From Dryococelus australis (lineage: Eukaryota; Arthropoda; Insecta; Phasmatodea; Phasmatidae), in contig CM056995.1 in NCBI GenBank assembly GCA_029891345.1, positions 211,743,047-211,807,046 on the forward strand: a stretch of DNA of 64,000 nucleotides. The letters run 5' to 3'. The notes under the pieces were generated by a model. That model was not told the origin of the DNA, did not search any database, and worked only from the letters and a program-made list of their open reading frames with translations. A program made the position numbers and the translations under genes. Of this stretch, positions 1 through 10,764 are shown piece after piece; the stretch's first letter is position 1, and the number at the start of each line of letters is the position of its first letter.

Positions 1-5
1 ACTCC

Positions 6-400
6 ATGCTTCGGACTGTGTACTCCAATCACAAGAAGAGGTACCCACGCAAGTGTAAAGCCAAGATCAGTGACCTGGTGCACATCTCCAAACATAATGG
101 CATCTTCAAGAATGGGTTCACAGCGAAATGGAGCATATACGTCGCACATGAAACAGTTGTTTCATGTGCGACGTATATGCAACTATGCTTTGAGGGCATA
201 TTATCTGGAAGATCTGACCAACGTGCTCATACATGGAGGTTTCCACGCCAAGGAGATCTAGCCGACGAAGTTCCAAGATGTGTTTTTAGTTGAGAAGTGG
301 CTGAAACGACGTAAGAAAAGGATATACATTAATGGTGGGGTTTTACTGCCCACTATAATTCCTGGGGTGCTGAAGCGAACATGGGGAGGTCAACTCGCCA
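6..400 (+). mobile_element. Polinton/Maverick integrase C-terminal fossil
   Basis: The translated sequence has the K-x-x-D-L-V-x-I-S-K ... F-x-x-G-F-x-x-K-W-S pattern typical of the small SH3-like domain near the C-terminus of Polinton/Maverick integrases. It is followed by the linker pattern D-L-x-x-x-x-I-x-G-G-F and a chromodomain-like F-L-V-E-K-W-L-K-R-R stretch. In live elements this region follows the DDE catalytic core and helps target integration. Only this tail is inside the window, because the window edge cuts the left side. The copy is broken, with more than one break, and looks old. A 48-bp palindrome lies inside it. The family call rests on motif spacing recalled from the family. 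A retroviral-type integrase tail is the main alternative. Confidence 0.6.
133..180. repeat. 48-bp perfect palindrome (23-bp arms, 2-bp centre)
   Basis: Arms beginning GCATATACGTCGCACATG and their exact reverse complement flank a GT centre. Pairing stops at both outer edges. It lies inside the Polinton integrase fossil. An arm this perfect in otherwise decayed sequence suggests a late inverted duplication or a sequence artefact. Confidence 0.9.
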
Positions 401-519
401 TGGAAAATTATGATGTATATAAAGACTTTTATTCAAGGGCTTATGTGTTTTCTCACGTCATTTTAAATTCATTTTATCTAATAAAAAAATATGTGTTTTA
501 TTTTTCTTAGAAAAGATTG

Positions 520-1809
520 ACTTAAAATAATAGTAGAAATTAATTATACTCCACGCATGGAGGAGTGTCTCGTCGCCAAAAAAAAAAAAATGTTGGAAAT
601 ATGGACTACATAGGAGATCTCTGATGGTAGATGCGAAAAAAGAAATAACTTGCAAGCTATATAGTGTCCAATACTGGATAAAAGAAAAATTGTCTTAAAG
701 TCGTAATTTAGTGACAATGTGCAGATACGATTGATTGGTATGTGTGCATGGATACTTTTTGTTACGTAAGGCCAAGGACTAGTTTGTGGATTGGGGGGGG
801 GGGGTGCGTGAGTTGTTTATTTTGGAGGGGTGAGCAAGGGAAGAGGGTCTAATGTTATATGTTACTCGATTTTTGAGAATGTTTTTGCGATTTTCTCGAA
901 TTTTATGACTGGCAGGGTGGTGAGGTTGGGGAGGGTGTGAGGTGAGAATGGGGGGATGAGCGAGGGGTAGGGTAGGGTAACATTAGATGCTCTTCGATTT
1001 TTTATATATGTTTTATTTTTGCAATGTTGTATAATAATTGCCAGTTGTGGTGCATATTCCAAAACTGGATTCCTCGCCTGCCAATAGCACAGTCAAAAAC
1101 AATATGGAGAGCATTTGAGGTTGGAACACTTGTTTACATAAGTAGAGTTGCTTTGAGATCTTTGTACTCTTTTTATAACTTAGATTTAATTCCAATATAT
1201 CATAGTTCATTAATCTACATAGTTTATTCATATAAAAGGGTGGGTGTGGTAACATATTTGCTTACTAAATACACTTATGTAGAAGTGCATATTCTTAGGT
1301 ATTCTGCATGTTGGCTTCCACAAAATTAAAAAATACAGTTAGCGTCTATAGTGTTAATTTGTGTTATACTGGCTCTTAAGCGCATATTATTTCTTTGACA
1401 CCGAATGCAATTTTTATATTACTGACTCTAAAACAACCACAGTTCAGACGTTTTTTTTTTTTTTTTATAACTTATGGTGGTCTTTTCGTACATCCGCAAG
1501 ATTTCTGAGCGTTCATAGCAAGTTATGTAAAGTCTTGGATTAGAAAATAATTTGGTACCCTTTGTGTGCGAATTCGGACTCACGCTGAAGAAACCCAACA
1601 TAGAAGCGGAGTGAAAACAGAACTGTTCTATTGTCAGGTTTCAGGTTGGCAACAACCAGACTTCTGTACGAGTATCACAACGTTATGATAGTTTATTACT
1701 GTTGATTATTTTTGCGTGAATAATCGAGATATTGCAGAAGTTAATCTACTGAGGAAAAAAATCTGTTTTGTAGCAGGAACAGGTTGCTCTGTTCTAGAAA
1801 CCACTCATA
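520..1809. other. AT-rich stretch without a recognisable gene
   Basis: There is no coding pattern in either strand. It holds a run of twelve G at about 793-804 and two diverged copies of a segment of roughly 130 bp (near 830-880 and 955-1005) that share G-rich blocks followed by a C-T-C-x-A-T-T-T-T motif. Nothing else was recognised. Confidence 0.6.
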
Positions 1810-1811
1810 TA

Positions 1812-2050
1812 TAAGCTGTTTAAGGTAAAGTAAGTGCTTTTGAGGCCCTAATTACTTTGTCCCTTCAAAACAATATTTTTATAAATTAACCCCCTTTTAA
1901 ATAAATAAATTCCGCCATGTAAGTAATAAACACAATGCGTATATACCACCGCACTCGGAAGTTGTCTACGGCTAAAATTAAATATAATTATTGACTACTA
2001 TTCTAAATGAAACGGCTTTCAAAAGTGCTCACTTTACTGTGAATAGCCTT
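1812..2050. mobile_element. MITE family 1, type A, copy 1
   Basis: Terminal inverted repeats of about 30 bp (TAAGCTGTTTAAGGTAAAG on the left, matching GAATAGCCTT read inward from the right) flank a 239-bp non-coding unit, with TA on both sides as target duplication. The core matches the other type A copies near 31.0, 51.0 and 62.2 kb, including the block CATGTAAGTAATAAACACA. It has no open frame, so it would have moved with a transposase made elsewhere. Confidence 0.85.
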
Positions 2051-2239
2051 TAGTTAAATGTACAATCACTGAATAGGCCACATAATAGATTTGTTACTAT
2101 TACTATCTCCGTTAGCAATACATCTTATAAAATAATGGTGGATTGTAGCCCCGTAGTTGCGCAGAGAAGAGAAAATTGAGAAGTAAGTTTGCATTATAAA
2201 TACCCGCATGTGATATGTAATTTAATAACAGTACACATG

Positions 2240-2656
2240 AAAGGCTGTTCACAATAAAGTGAGCACTTTTGAAATTAACCTTTGAAAAATGTCACTGCTC
2301 CTACCTGCACATATTTTAACGGTCGCACTAAGTGGCACACGCCCAGTAAAGTTGGCAATGACGAAAAAAAAGTAGTTTCATGTGTTAACGTTAAATCGCA
2401 AGTGCTAAGTTAACATTTGTGACTACCGAAATACTTTATTTTACTTTATTTTAACGCATATAAGAGTAAGAATAAAAACACTAGTAAAATATTGGCTTTT
2501 CTAAGAAATATGCAGTCTCCCTTGACAGACGCAAGAATAAAGTGCTCAGTCCCATGGTAACGTTAATTGTACATATGTTGGAAGAATACACTATGTTCAT
2601 ACAAGTAAATCTCAAGCAGGGCTTTCAAAAGTGCTCATTTTACCGTGAACAGCTTA
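2240..2656. mobile_element. MITE family 1, type B, copy 1
   Basis: It has the same termini as type A (AAGGCTGTTCAC at left, CCGTGAACAGCTTA at right) but a longer, unrelated core of about 350 bp. The core is shared with copies near 33.9, 48.8, 58.3 and 59.0 kb, with blocks such as GTAAAGTTGGCAATGACG and TTGACAGACGCAAGAATAAAG. It is non-coding. It sits 190 bp from type A copy 1. Confidence 0.85.
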
Positions 2657-3106
2657 TAGCCTATAATAGAATTACTCAACAGTACAAGTATAATAGCCGA
2701 ACTAGCGATCGGTAGTAGGTTCCACAGCACTATTTTAGACGGGCGAAACTTACATCAGATATCCAATGTGTCCGCCGTCCATTTGCTGGCATGTATGGTC
2801 GCGCGCATAATATTACCGTTTACATTATTCAGCATATGCTCATAAACTGTGATAATGGCTGCATGACGTTCCTCCACCATATATGCAGTTTCATACACTA
2901 GATTCATGAGGCCGCTGCGACCAAAATATTGGCTAGAAAATGACCCGAATATTTTCTTCGCAGTTTTAACTTTTCCCGTAAGTTCGATATTACAATCCAC
3001 CGTTTTTTACTCGTATTTAAAATTTACCAAGAACCCATTTTATTGCTGCCCCTATACTAACGGTCTAGATGGGTTGCGGCTACAGAAATGTGGTGGACAG
3101 TGGAGT
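2657..3106. other. no gene seen
   Basis: Mixed-composition sequence with short open frames on both strands that show no family resemblance. No repeat copies elsewhere in the window were noticed. Confidence 0.5.
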
Positions 3107-3222
3107 AGAAGGGAGAGATTTGAGCGGCTCTGAACGTCGAGGTCTTGAGAGGCGATAAGGTTGAAACGAGGCATGTAGCAGTGTCGCAACGCCAGGGCGG
3201 GGAAACAGGAGATCCCCGAGAA
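3107..3222 (-). mobile_element. SINE-1 fragment (3' part)
   Basis: On the minus strand this matches the 3' body of the main SINE of the window, with the words GAGAAAACCCGC, GGGGAAACAGGAGATCCCC and GAGATTTGAGCGGCTCT as read on the plus strand. The tRNA-like head is missing, and the sequence runs directly into a different SINE. Confidence 0.7.
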
Positions 3223-3223
3223 A

Positions 3224-3492
3224 ACCCGCTGGGTAGGTAGGAGGGCTTAACGTCTCGTCGACAGCGAGATCAATAGAGATGGAGCAAACTGTTCTGGGAG
3301 AGGGATTGGGGTAGGGATAAGAAGGAATCGGCCTTGGTCTTTGTTAAAGGCCCTTCCCAGAATTCCCCTGGAGTGATTTCGGAAAACCATAGAAAACCGA
3401 AATCAGGATGGCCGGACCAGAAATGGAACCCGGGTCCTCCCGAACGCGAGTCCAGTGAGTTACCGCTGCGTCAAGAGGCTCGGTAACACCGC
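3224..3492 (-). mobile_element. SINE-2 (tRNA-headed, second family)
   Basis: Read on the minus strand it starts with a tRNA-like head (A-box-like GACGCAGCGGTAACTC, B-box-like GGGTTCCATTTC). Then comes a body with GGTTTTCCGAAATCACTCC and a 3' end with CTCCATCTCTATTGATCTCG and GTCGACGAGACGTTAA. That tail recurs near 30.95 kb and 48.2 kb. This head-body-tail arrangement is common in arthropod SINEs. It abuts a SINE-1 fragment. Confidence 0.75.
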
Positions 3493-3611
3493 TGGGAAAC
3501 GAATACTGGTCTCCTAGGTAGGAGGCGAGTAGTCTATACACTACAACAAGAAATGTGGTTGCTACTCTCAGTGCACGCTGTCGGGAGCGTGAAGCTCACG
3601 TGCTGGCTGAC

Positions 3612-3725
3612 CTGCTTGGTGAGGACGACGACCACGAGTATGTAGAAGTTGAGCAGCAGCCCCAGAACGGTGATCATCGTGAGCGGCACGCCGAGGGTGA
3701 AGGCGGTCATCACAGCGCCCGGCAT
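3612..3725 (-). CDS. putative first coding exon of a seven-transmembrane receptor
   Basis: A 38-codon exon reads from an ATG at 3725 down to a CAG|GTCAGC donor at 3612/3611, ending in phase 0. The protein starts M-P-G-A-V-M-T-A-F. It continues as one hydrophobic helix containing L-G-L-L-L-N-F-Y-I-L-V-V-V-V-L, then T-K-Q. This is the pattern of transmembrane helix 1 of a class A G-protein-coupled receptor, with the Asn where the conserved Asn of helix 1 lies. Codons are strongly GC-ending (CTG, CTC, GTC, ACC), unlike the AT-rich surroundings, which supports a selected host exon. The next exon would lie beyond the left edge of the window, since no continuation was found before position 1. The receptor type cannot be told, and another single-helix membrane protein is possible. 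The longer plus-strand frame across the same DNA is a shadow of this GC-rich exon. Confidence 0.45.
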
Positions 3726-3837
3726 GCGATGACGTCGGCCAAGGTCACACGGGCAGCGTTACCTCTGGCTCGACCTGCCTCCATCTGCAGACAACAAGCA
3801 AACCACACCTCCAGTTACCCACACGGCAACCGCACAT

Positions 3838-3845
3838 CTTTTATA
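3838..3845 (-). promoter_or_regulatory. candidate TATA box for the receptor-like exon
   Basis: TATAAAAG on the minus strand lies about 113 bases upstream of the ATG at 3725. That places a start site near 3810-3815 and leaves a short leader of about 85-90 nt. This is inferred from position only, and no clear initiator was found. Confidence 0.3.
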
Positions 3846-3893
3846 CCTCTTGAGGGTGCCTCCTGCCTGCATCGTGTTTACCCTTTTTTTCCC

Positions 3894-3999
3894 GTGAAGC
3901 GCGGGAACTATAAGGGTCACACTGGCACGCACTACAAGAGCTCCATCGCCGCTACGCACAATGCGTGCACTTGTCTTGTAATGCTGCGTCTCCCTATGG
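3894..3999 (+). repeat. dispersed ~105-bp GC-rich repeat D, copy 1
   Basis: It shares GGGAACTATAAGGGTCACAC, CCATCGCCGCTACGCA and GCGTGCACT with copies near 15.25 kb (plus) and 37.1 kb (minus). It is not a tRNA head and lacks inverted termini. Here it lies just upstream of the receptor-like exon. Confidence 0.65.
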
Positions 4000-4048
4000 G
4001 ACGTTCAGCAGTGACCCTATCATGCTATTGATGAAAGTCTGTAATATA

Positions 4049-6171
4049 CAGAATAGTCCGCCTAACATGAACACCTCGAATATTTCCTGAATGGTTGCAC
4101 ATCACGAAATGTAGTTTTGGCTAAATGAAATTACGTACGGGGACAAGTAATTTGCCGCAAAGTGACTATTCGTAACACATGTATGAACAGTAATAATTAA
4201 AGCATATATTATTTTTCCTCTGTAAACATACATTTATTTCAATGGCATCTGAAAGTACGTGCAAAGAGGAATTCAGTGACATAGAATATGCAATGGAAAG
4301 TAACACAGAAACACCAAATAATGTGCAAATATGATTAGTTAGGTGGGCCGGTAGCATGGGGCAGTGGACCTGTACTCACAGCTGTAAGCAAGCAACATCC
4401 GCAGTGGCTCATCCTGACAGGACCGCTTCCTTATAGCAGTATAGTGCTAAACTAAATGGGGCAAGGGGCACGGAATTCTATATTGGACAAAGGAGAGCAC
4501 CATATCAGAGGGGAGATGGGCAATGTGAGTGTAAGACTGATATCAATACAGTACATTTTATTCAAATTCCAACATAATTCAGGAGATTTGTTTCCTAGTC
4601 AATAACTTTAGGTACTGAGCAACGAGAGATGCACGACAAAAAGAGAACAAACCAACCTAAAGAGAAATGCAATCACATCCGTATGCATAGTACAAAATAC
4701 CACGGTTATGGTTGAAACATTTTACATTACGTCTTTTCACAGCATGTGCTCAATGTGTTTACCATCGACATCAATACACATCTGTTAAACGCATATGAAG
4801 CAAGCGAGGAGCGGCCTAAAGTGTTTGGGGCATAATGCCTATGCAAGCTACCACGATGTGTTCCTGCATGTCTTCTGGCATCGTAGGAACCGTGGTATAC
4901 ACCCTATAAGGAAAATATCGAGATGTGTGAGGTCGGGGCGGCAAGCTGGCCATCTTATATCACCACGTCCTAACCTCCGGTTTGAAATGGTTTAATCTAA
5001 CACTTGCCTCTCCACGAAAGCAAAATGCACAGGGGAACTATCATGCTGAAACCACATATCACGATGTACGTCGAGCGGTATGTCTTCCAAAAGTGCCGGT
5101 AAGGTCTTTCTTATGAAATTTGCGTACGTACAGCTGGTCATTGTCCCTTGAATGACCTATGGCCCTATGACCTGGTCTCCAACGATTCCACACCACACGT
5201 TCACTTTCCACTGATGCTGGTGCTCCACATGCCAGACCCAACGTAGATTCACCACCACCAAGTAGTGCATATTTCGTAAATTTACGCGCCCATGGTTTGT
5301 GAAGGTCGCTTCATTGGTAGTCAGTATGTTGTTCAGAAAATTGCTGTCATCACTTACAGACATAGGAAAAAATCTACAAAACTGAACACTCTGCTGGAAA
5401 TCACCTTCATGGAATGTCTGATGAAGAGCCACGCGATATGGGTGGAATTTCCGTTGGCACAGTATCGATAACACACTTTTTTATACTTATTTTTACGAAC
5501 CTGGACAGTTCTCGCGTACCCATGTGGGAGTCTGCATCGACACATGCCAACACATCGTGTTGGTGCGTCTCGCCCGTAGCAGACTTCCGTCGCATTCGTG
5601 TTGTGGAGTTCCAATTACCTCGTGACAAGTGACGTGTGCAAATGCTTCGTATCATTTTACATGAGATGGGCGTCCGATTAGGATACCTTTCACCCTTCAT
5701 TTGGACGGCTTGCTTGGCATTTCTGCCACACTCACCGCAAATAGGTAGAGCATACAATTTTTCCTCATTCCTAAAATTCATTGAGTACGTTACAGCCACA
5801 CACTGCAATACCACTTACCATAACAGATTACAGTGTCTTGCTTGCATACACCTGTGCGTACAGGTCCACTGGCCCATGCTACCGGCCCACCTAACTAATC
5901 ATATTTTCACATTATTTCATGGCGTTTCTGTGTTATTTTCCATTGCATATACTATATCACTGAATTTCTCTTTGCACGTACTTTCAGATGCCGTTGAAAT
6001 AAATGTATGTTTCCAAGGTGTAATTATTTCTGTCCATACACCTGTTTCGGATAGTCATTTTGCGGCGAATAACTTGCCCTCGGACGTTATTTAACTGAGC
6101 GAAAATTGCATTTCGTGATCTTAAACCATTCCAGAGATTTTGGGGGTGTCCATTGTAGGCGGAGGACTCTG
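4049..6171 (-). mobile_element. mariner-like element (Tc1/mariner superfamily), decayed
   Basis: A 2.1-kb element is flanked by TA and bounded by CAGA...TCTG. The inverted repeats are unusually long, roughly 340 bp each (about 4049-4400 and 5825-6171), and read clearly as diverged copies: AACATACATTTATTTCAA and GGTGGGCCGGTAGCATGG occur in both arms. A decayed transposase lies between them on the minus strand. Typical mariners have TIRs of about 30 bp, so these arms are long for the group. Confidence 0.85.
4737..5781 (-). pseudogene. mariner-like transposase pseudogene
   Basis: Read on the minus strand, pieces in different frames match a mariner transposase of about 345 residues, the usual size. 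The N-terminal helix-turn-helix shows E-C-G-R-N-A-K-Q-A and E-R-Y-P-N-R. Further on are N-W-N-S-T-T-R-M-R-R-K and the central F-H-P-Y-R-V, F-C-R-F-F. The first catalytic block reads L-T-T-N-E-A-T-F, where the family has T-D-E, so the first Asp is Asn. Then come H-Q-W-K-V-N-V-W-C-G-I-V-G-D and a C-terminal C-I-D-V-D-G-K-H-I-E-H-M-L before a TGA at 4737-4739. Frame changes near 5470 and 5160 and several stops between 5160 and 4740 make it non-functional. The start was placed at M-N-F-R-N-E-E-K by comparison with the family. It is old, judging by decay in both gene and arms. Confidence 0.8.
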
Positions 6172-6715
6172 TATAGTGCAATACAGGCTCTTATCGTAGT
6201 TTGACTCGTGTCCGTTTAGTATGTTTTAAGATACTGCAGTCTGAAAACGACTTTTTTAAAACTACATTGGAGAGAACCATAGTAATAGTTACAGCATGCG
6301 TCGTAATTGTAAAGTACCATTCCTTCTTCGTGTGGTGTATGATGTCTTTTCGTAGGTGAATATACTGAGGGCACGCTTAATAATATAGAGTAAAAAAAAT
6401 CTGTACTTCAAACACTCTACGACTGAGTAAAAACTCTGGCCGGGCGGAACCCTCAAGCCTGGTATATACGTTATAGTTCTATACTCCATACCGCACTTCA
6501 TATTACTAACCAACGATGCAATTTTAGAAGGCGCGGTACACAAATTAACTCCAAATATTTCAGTTGAAAATCACAGGTCTCTAAGCCACCACTAAAAATC
6601 TAATAAATAGCAATCTCAGACAACATATTTTGCCTTAGTTGTAAGTAACTGTTTTACCATGATGCAGTATTAATTTTTTTCATAATAACTAGCATTGTAC
6701 CCATACAGTACGACG
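6172..6715. other. no gene seen
   Basis: AT-rich sequence between two transposons. Short open frames only, with no recognisable product. Confidence 0.5.
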
Positions 6716-7008
6716 ATGTAAAAAAAAAAAAGCCTCGATGTGACGTCCCATCAAAGAGTGAGAAGCGTCGCAGGGACGTCCAGAATGTCACTACGACATA
6801 GCAGCTACGTCGAGGGGACATCCAAATATACGTAGTTTGGGACGCCGTATCTCACGACGTCGCCCTGGGACGTCCCAAACTGCAGGCATTTACCCCCCCC
6901 CCCCACCCGACGTCGCGGCTACGTCATCGCAACATATGGACGTCCCTGCGACTCCCCCTACTTTTTGATGGGACGTCGCACCGAGGTTTTTACAACGTCG
7001 TAGTGCTG
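6716..7008. mobile_element. TA-flanked MITE rich in GACGTC
   Basis: A 293-bp non-coding unit starts CAGTACGACGATGT and ends with the matching ACGTCGTAGTGCTG, flanked by TA on both sides. The inverted repeats run about 75 bp with the shared word TGACGTCCCATCAAA. CAGT termini and TA duplication fit a Tc1/mariner-mobilised MITE. The word GACGTC or GGACGTCC recurs about ten times. A C-run lies near 6895-6903. Confidence 0.85.
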
Positions 7009-10000
7009 TATAGGATAACAAAACTATTTTCTATCAGAAAATCTTAAACAGGGCAAATAAGTTATTTGTAAACGAAATTTAAGTTACGATTATAGTAATA
7101 GTAGTGGCAATAATAATATTAGTTATATTTACAGTGTCTGAACTGGAAACCGTAACACAAACATGTCATGAACCCGCGTAGAAATATTCCAAGCACGCCT
7201 GAAATCAACCACCAGACGCATAAAATACCAATACCGGCAGGCAGCTGCGAAATTTCATTAGGAAATCCCATGTTAAGAAATTTCGATCAGTACGATAATT
7301 TTAAAGATAGGCGTTTCAAACAAAGTGTATTATTCACAAATGTTCAGAAGACCCTTACGAGCGAACATTTTTAATATATCTAGATAGGTAGTATGTACTT
7401 TTAAGTAAAACATAAATTTTGAAAATTTCTCGCAAACAGTCTATAGTCCATTCCCCATTGGAAGCAACTTTCTCGGAACCCTGCTAAATATCTACTTGCA
7501 GGCCCGTTACATGGCTACATGGCAGTCACATTGCCACGTGACTGCCATGTAGCATCTGTCAAAATCAATGTTTACATTCCATTGTATGTGTACATATGTT
7601 CGTATACTTTCGCTACACCTAAGAATAAACATTGAAATGTGACTTCTACTTTTACACCTATCAAATGTGTTGTTTACTGTTTACAGCTTTGCAAAGAATT
7701 CTGTCATATTCCAAAAACCATTCCGTATAAATATTCACAGTTTAGGCCTCTGACATTGTTTAGGTCAGCTTTGTGACGTTTTAAAAATGCCTGAATTGAC
7801 GACAGTTCTTACGGTTTTTTTACATTAACATATTTGTTTTCCACAACATAGCTCAATACATGTAATGCACGTTAGTATTTTGCCGCGACTGTGTTTAACA
7901 CTGTTACAACTGCGAGGTAAAGGGCTGCACTAATTGTAATTATCCTTTTGTTATTGATATGTGTTGGGTCATTTCTTTAAAAGGACGGCCTTAGTTGGAA
8001 TAAATATTAAAACGAAGGAACAGCCAGTGAAAAAGGCACATTAAATTAAAGTACGCAAATCGCGTTGCTCATTTTTGTCATCCTAACTTAAAAGATAACG
8101 GTGAACATGCACACAAATAAGCCTACGATAACTTTTATTCCACTCATATTTCTATGTATTGCTACTTACTGTTTATTAGGTTTATTGAAATTTATCGGGC
8201 TGTACTTAGTATTTTTCTTCTGGGATTATGGCAAATTATTTTACACGACTGTGTTTCAAGCCCCTTAGGGCAAAGGTACAACGTTGTGATAAATAAACAG
8301 ACGTGGATGTAAATAATTAACTTAGTCATAACAACAGTTCACAGTTAAAACGAATTAATAGTGCTAATCAAATATTTGAAATCACGCACACACACGGCCA
8401 GCGTATCGACCACGATTCACAAAGGCACGCAATTTCACAGACGCAATAATTAACGAAACATACGTCATAGTATATTTATTACTGTCGTGGAAAGGTAGGT
8501 TTAAAAAACGCAACGTCTACAAACGTGATGTAGTAATTTGACGTATTTTTCGGAGTAAGAATAATTTCCGTTTCGTTTGACAAAAAACAACACGTCATGT
8601 CATGGTTCGCCACGTCTGCCAACTTCACTTGGTAGCTGCCCCGCCATCACGTCTAAATATATTAGATTAAGTATTGAAACATTAAAATCTCTTTTCAGTT
8701 GTAAATTACAAATTCAAAATCATTATTTTGCTGTAATAAGTATGAAATATGCTACAATTGAAAACATTTATACTTTCACTGTTTACTAGCGAAGTGAAAT
8801 TACCCGAGTTTGAAAGTGACGAAGAAAGAGAGAGAAAGCGACAAGCCTCGCCCAGCAGACACTTTTTAGATGCTTTCTCGCTCGATAAAACAACACCGTA
8901 CCATTACAGCCTACTCACGATATTTTCCGCTGTTATTTTAAACTGTAAAAATTATATATGTTGACATCGGGGCTACCTAAATATTTAAATATTTCAATAT
9001 GCACCGGTTAATTTACAAATAGTATCCTTAAAAACTAGGTTAAAATAATATTTTTACTTTGGACTATTTCTCACTGGTAGTTGCCAACAAGTCGGTGTTT
9101 TCGCTGTTGTTAATTCATATTTAAAAAGAAATAAATGTTACAAGTTACAGAAGGTATTAAGGTAAATTTTCATTTATTCAATAACACAGTACTCTAAAGT
9201 TAACCACAGTGTCATTTATTTGTGGAATACAGGTTATTAAAAAAACAAGTTGACATATTATGCCTAGAGTGTTTTTTTCAAAGGCTGATTTTCATAAGTC
9301 GCTTCGAATCGGGAATGGACTATATACATATTGTTATGGAAAAATCGCATCTGTGGGAAACTTCTAAAAAATTCGCGAAGAACACATTTTATTTGAAATG
9401 CCTATCTTTAGAATTAACATACTGAGGCATAATTTCCTTAACATGGGATTCCCTATTTAAATTTCGCAGCTGCCAGCCGGTATGAAAAGCCTTTAAGTAC
9501 ATTATTTACTTTCTGGAATGATATATCTAAATAAGTACACTTACTTACTAGAATTTCATTTCAAAATTATAACACATGGTTACACAAATACAACACTCGC
9601 ATCACACTCACCACGCCCATGCGACTACGACGCCTTTCCGATCGATAAACGGAAGCGATTACTGAAATTGTTAAAGCTATGTTAAAAGTTTGAATAACAT
9701 CAGGTAATACCGATAAAACATTTTAGAAATAATATAGTTTTTAAACAATTCGAAAGAATTTGTTTTTTTAACATTGAGATCAATCGTTTTCTAAAAGTCC
9801 TACATTTGAATAAGTACAAAACACGTCGCATAGAAATCGAACAAGTATCAATCACAAAATGCATTATAGATTCGACTTCTTTTCAAAAGTGAAAGATTAC
9901 TAATTCATTGATGCCGAACATATTACATATATTCTACGTAAGAAATATGACGCGACCTAAATTCCTTACTGCCACATCGCTGCGATGTGTTTGCGACTAG

Positions 10001-10764
10001 ATATACACCATCCCGGTAAAGTAATTGTTCATAACGTTAGTTTAAAACAGTTTTTTAGGATTTCCCTTCTTGGCTTTTCTGTACTGACTTCTATAAACTT
10101 GTAGAATACGATTAACACTTGTGGCTGTAATTTACATCCTACACACTCTTAACCACTGAATCCTGTGGCAAAATTATATCACGCTAACACAATGATTGTT
10201 CATAAGTTCCTTCGGCAAGGTAAGCAGTCGTTCTGTTTGTGTCCTCCAGTTATACATTTTCCCTTGGAAAGTGGATGAAAGTGTTCGGGAAAACGGGAGT
10301 TTTCTTATAATTTGTAATATGCTCTCTATCACTAATTTTAGTTATTATAAAACGGCAAATACATGTGGAGGGTAGGCAAAGTTGGAAGCTGCGTTTGTAT
10401 AGTAGAAATTGCTTACCCTGTCAAAAGTTCTCACTACACGCCACTGGTTCAACTCATACAGACCCAGTGCAATCTATTGTGTACAGAAAACACATTAAGG
10501 TTATTTTGGCCGTCAATATACATTGCGAATCTCAATGGCATATGATCTTCCCTGCGGACAAAGCTTATTCGTAAACCGTGCTACTGCTCTGTTATGTTTG
10601 GTACACATAAATATAGCAGTAAACAAAGCGTACAGCTTATTGACTTTGACGCTGAAACACTTGCTGTGCATCCTGAGTACAGCATGCATAAAAATGTCCT
10701 TTTTGAAACACGTTAAAACATGAATTAGATGGGGTCTGAAAGGTTTAATTGTCCGTCATATATC
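7009..10764. other. 3.7-kb AT-rich stretch, no gene recognised
   Basis: Low-GC sequence. The only structure noted is a hairpin at 7514-7553. Open frames are short and lack codon bias or family motifs. No SINE-1 or MITE family 1 copy was found here. Confidence 0.5.
7514..7553. repeat. hairpin with 16-bp perfect arms
   Basis: GCTACATGGCAGTCAC pairs with GTGACTGCCATGTAGC across an 8-base loop (ATTGCCAC). It could be a foldback or a diminished MITE. No poly-U follows, so it is not a Pol III or bacterial-type terminator. Confidence 0.85.

Noticed and set aside
3555-4031. 158-codon plus-strand open frame
   Set aside because: It is antisense to the receptor-like exon and runs through repeat D. Its length follows from GC-rich composition, and no domain is visible.
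7514-7553. microRNA precursor
   Set aside because: Arms of 16 bp with an 8-base loop are too short for a typical animal precursor, and nothing shows expression.
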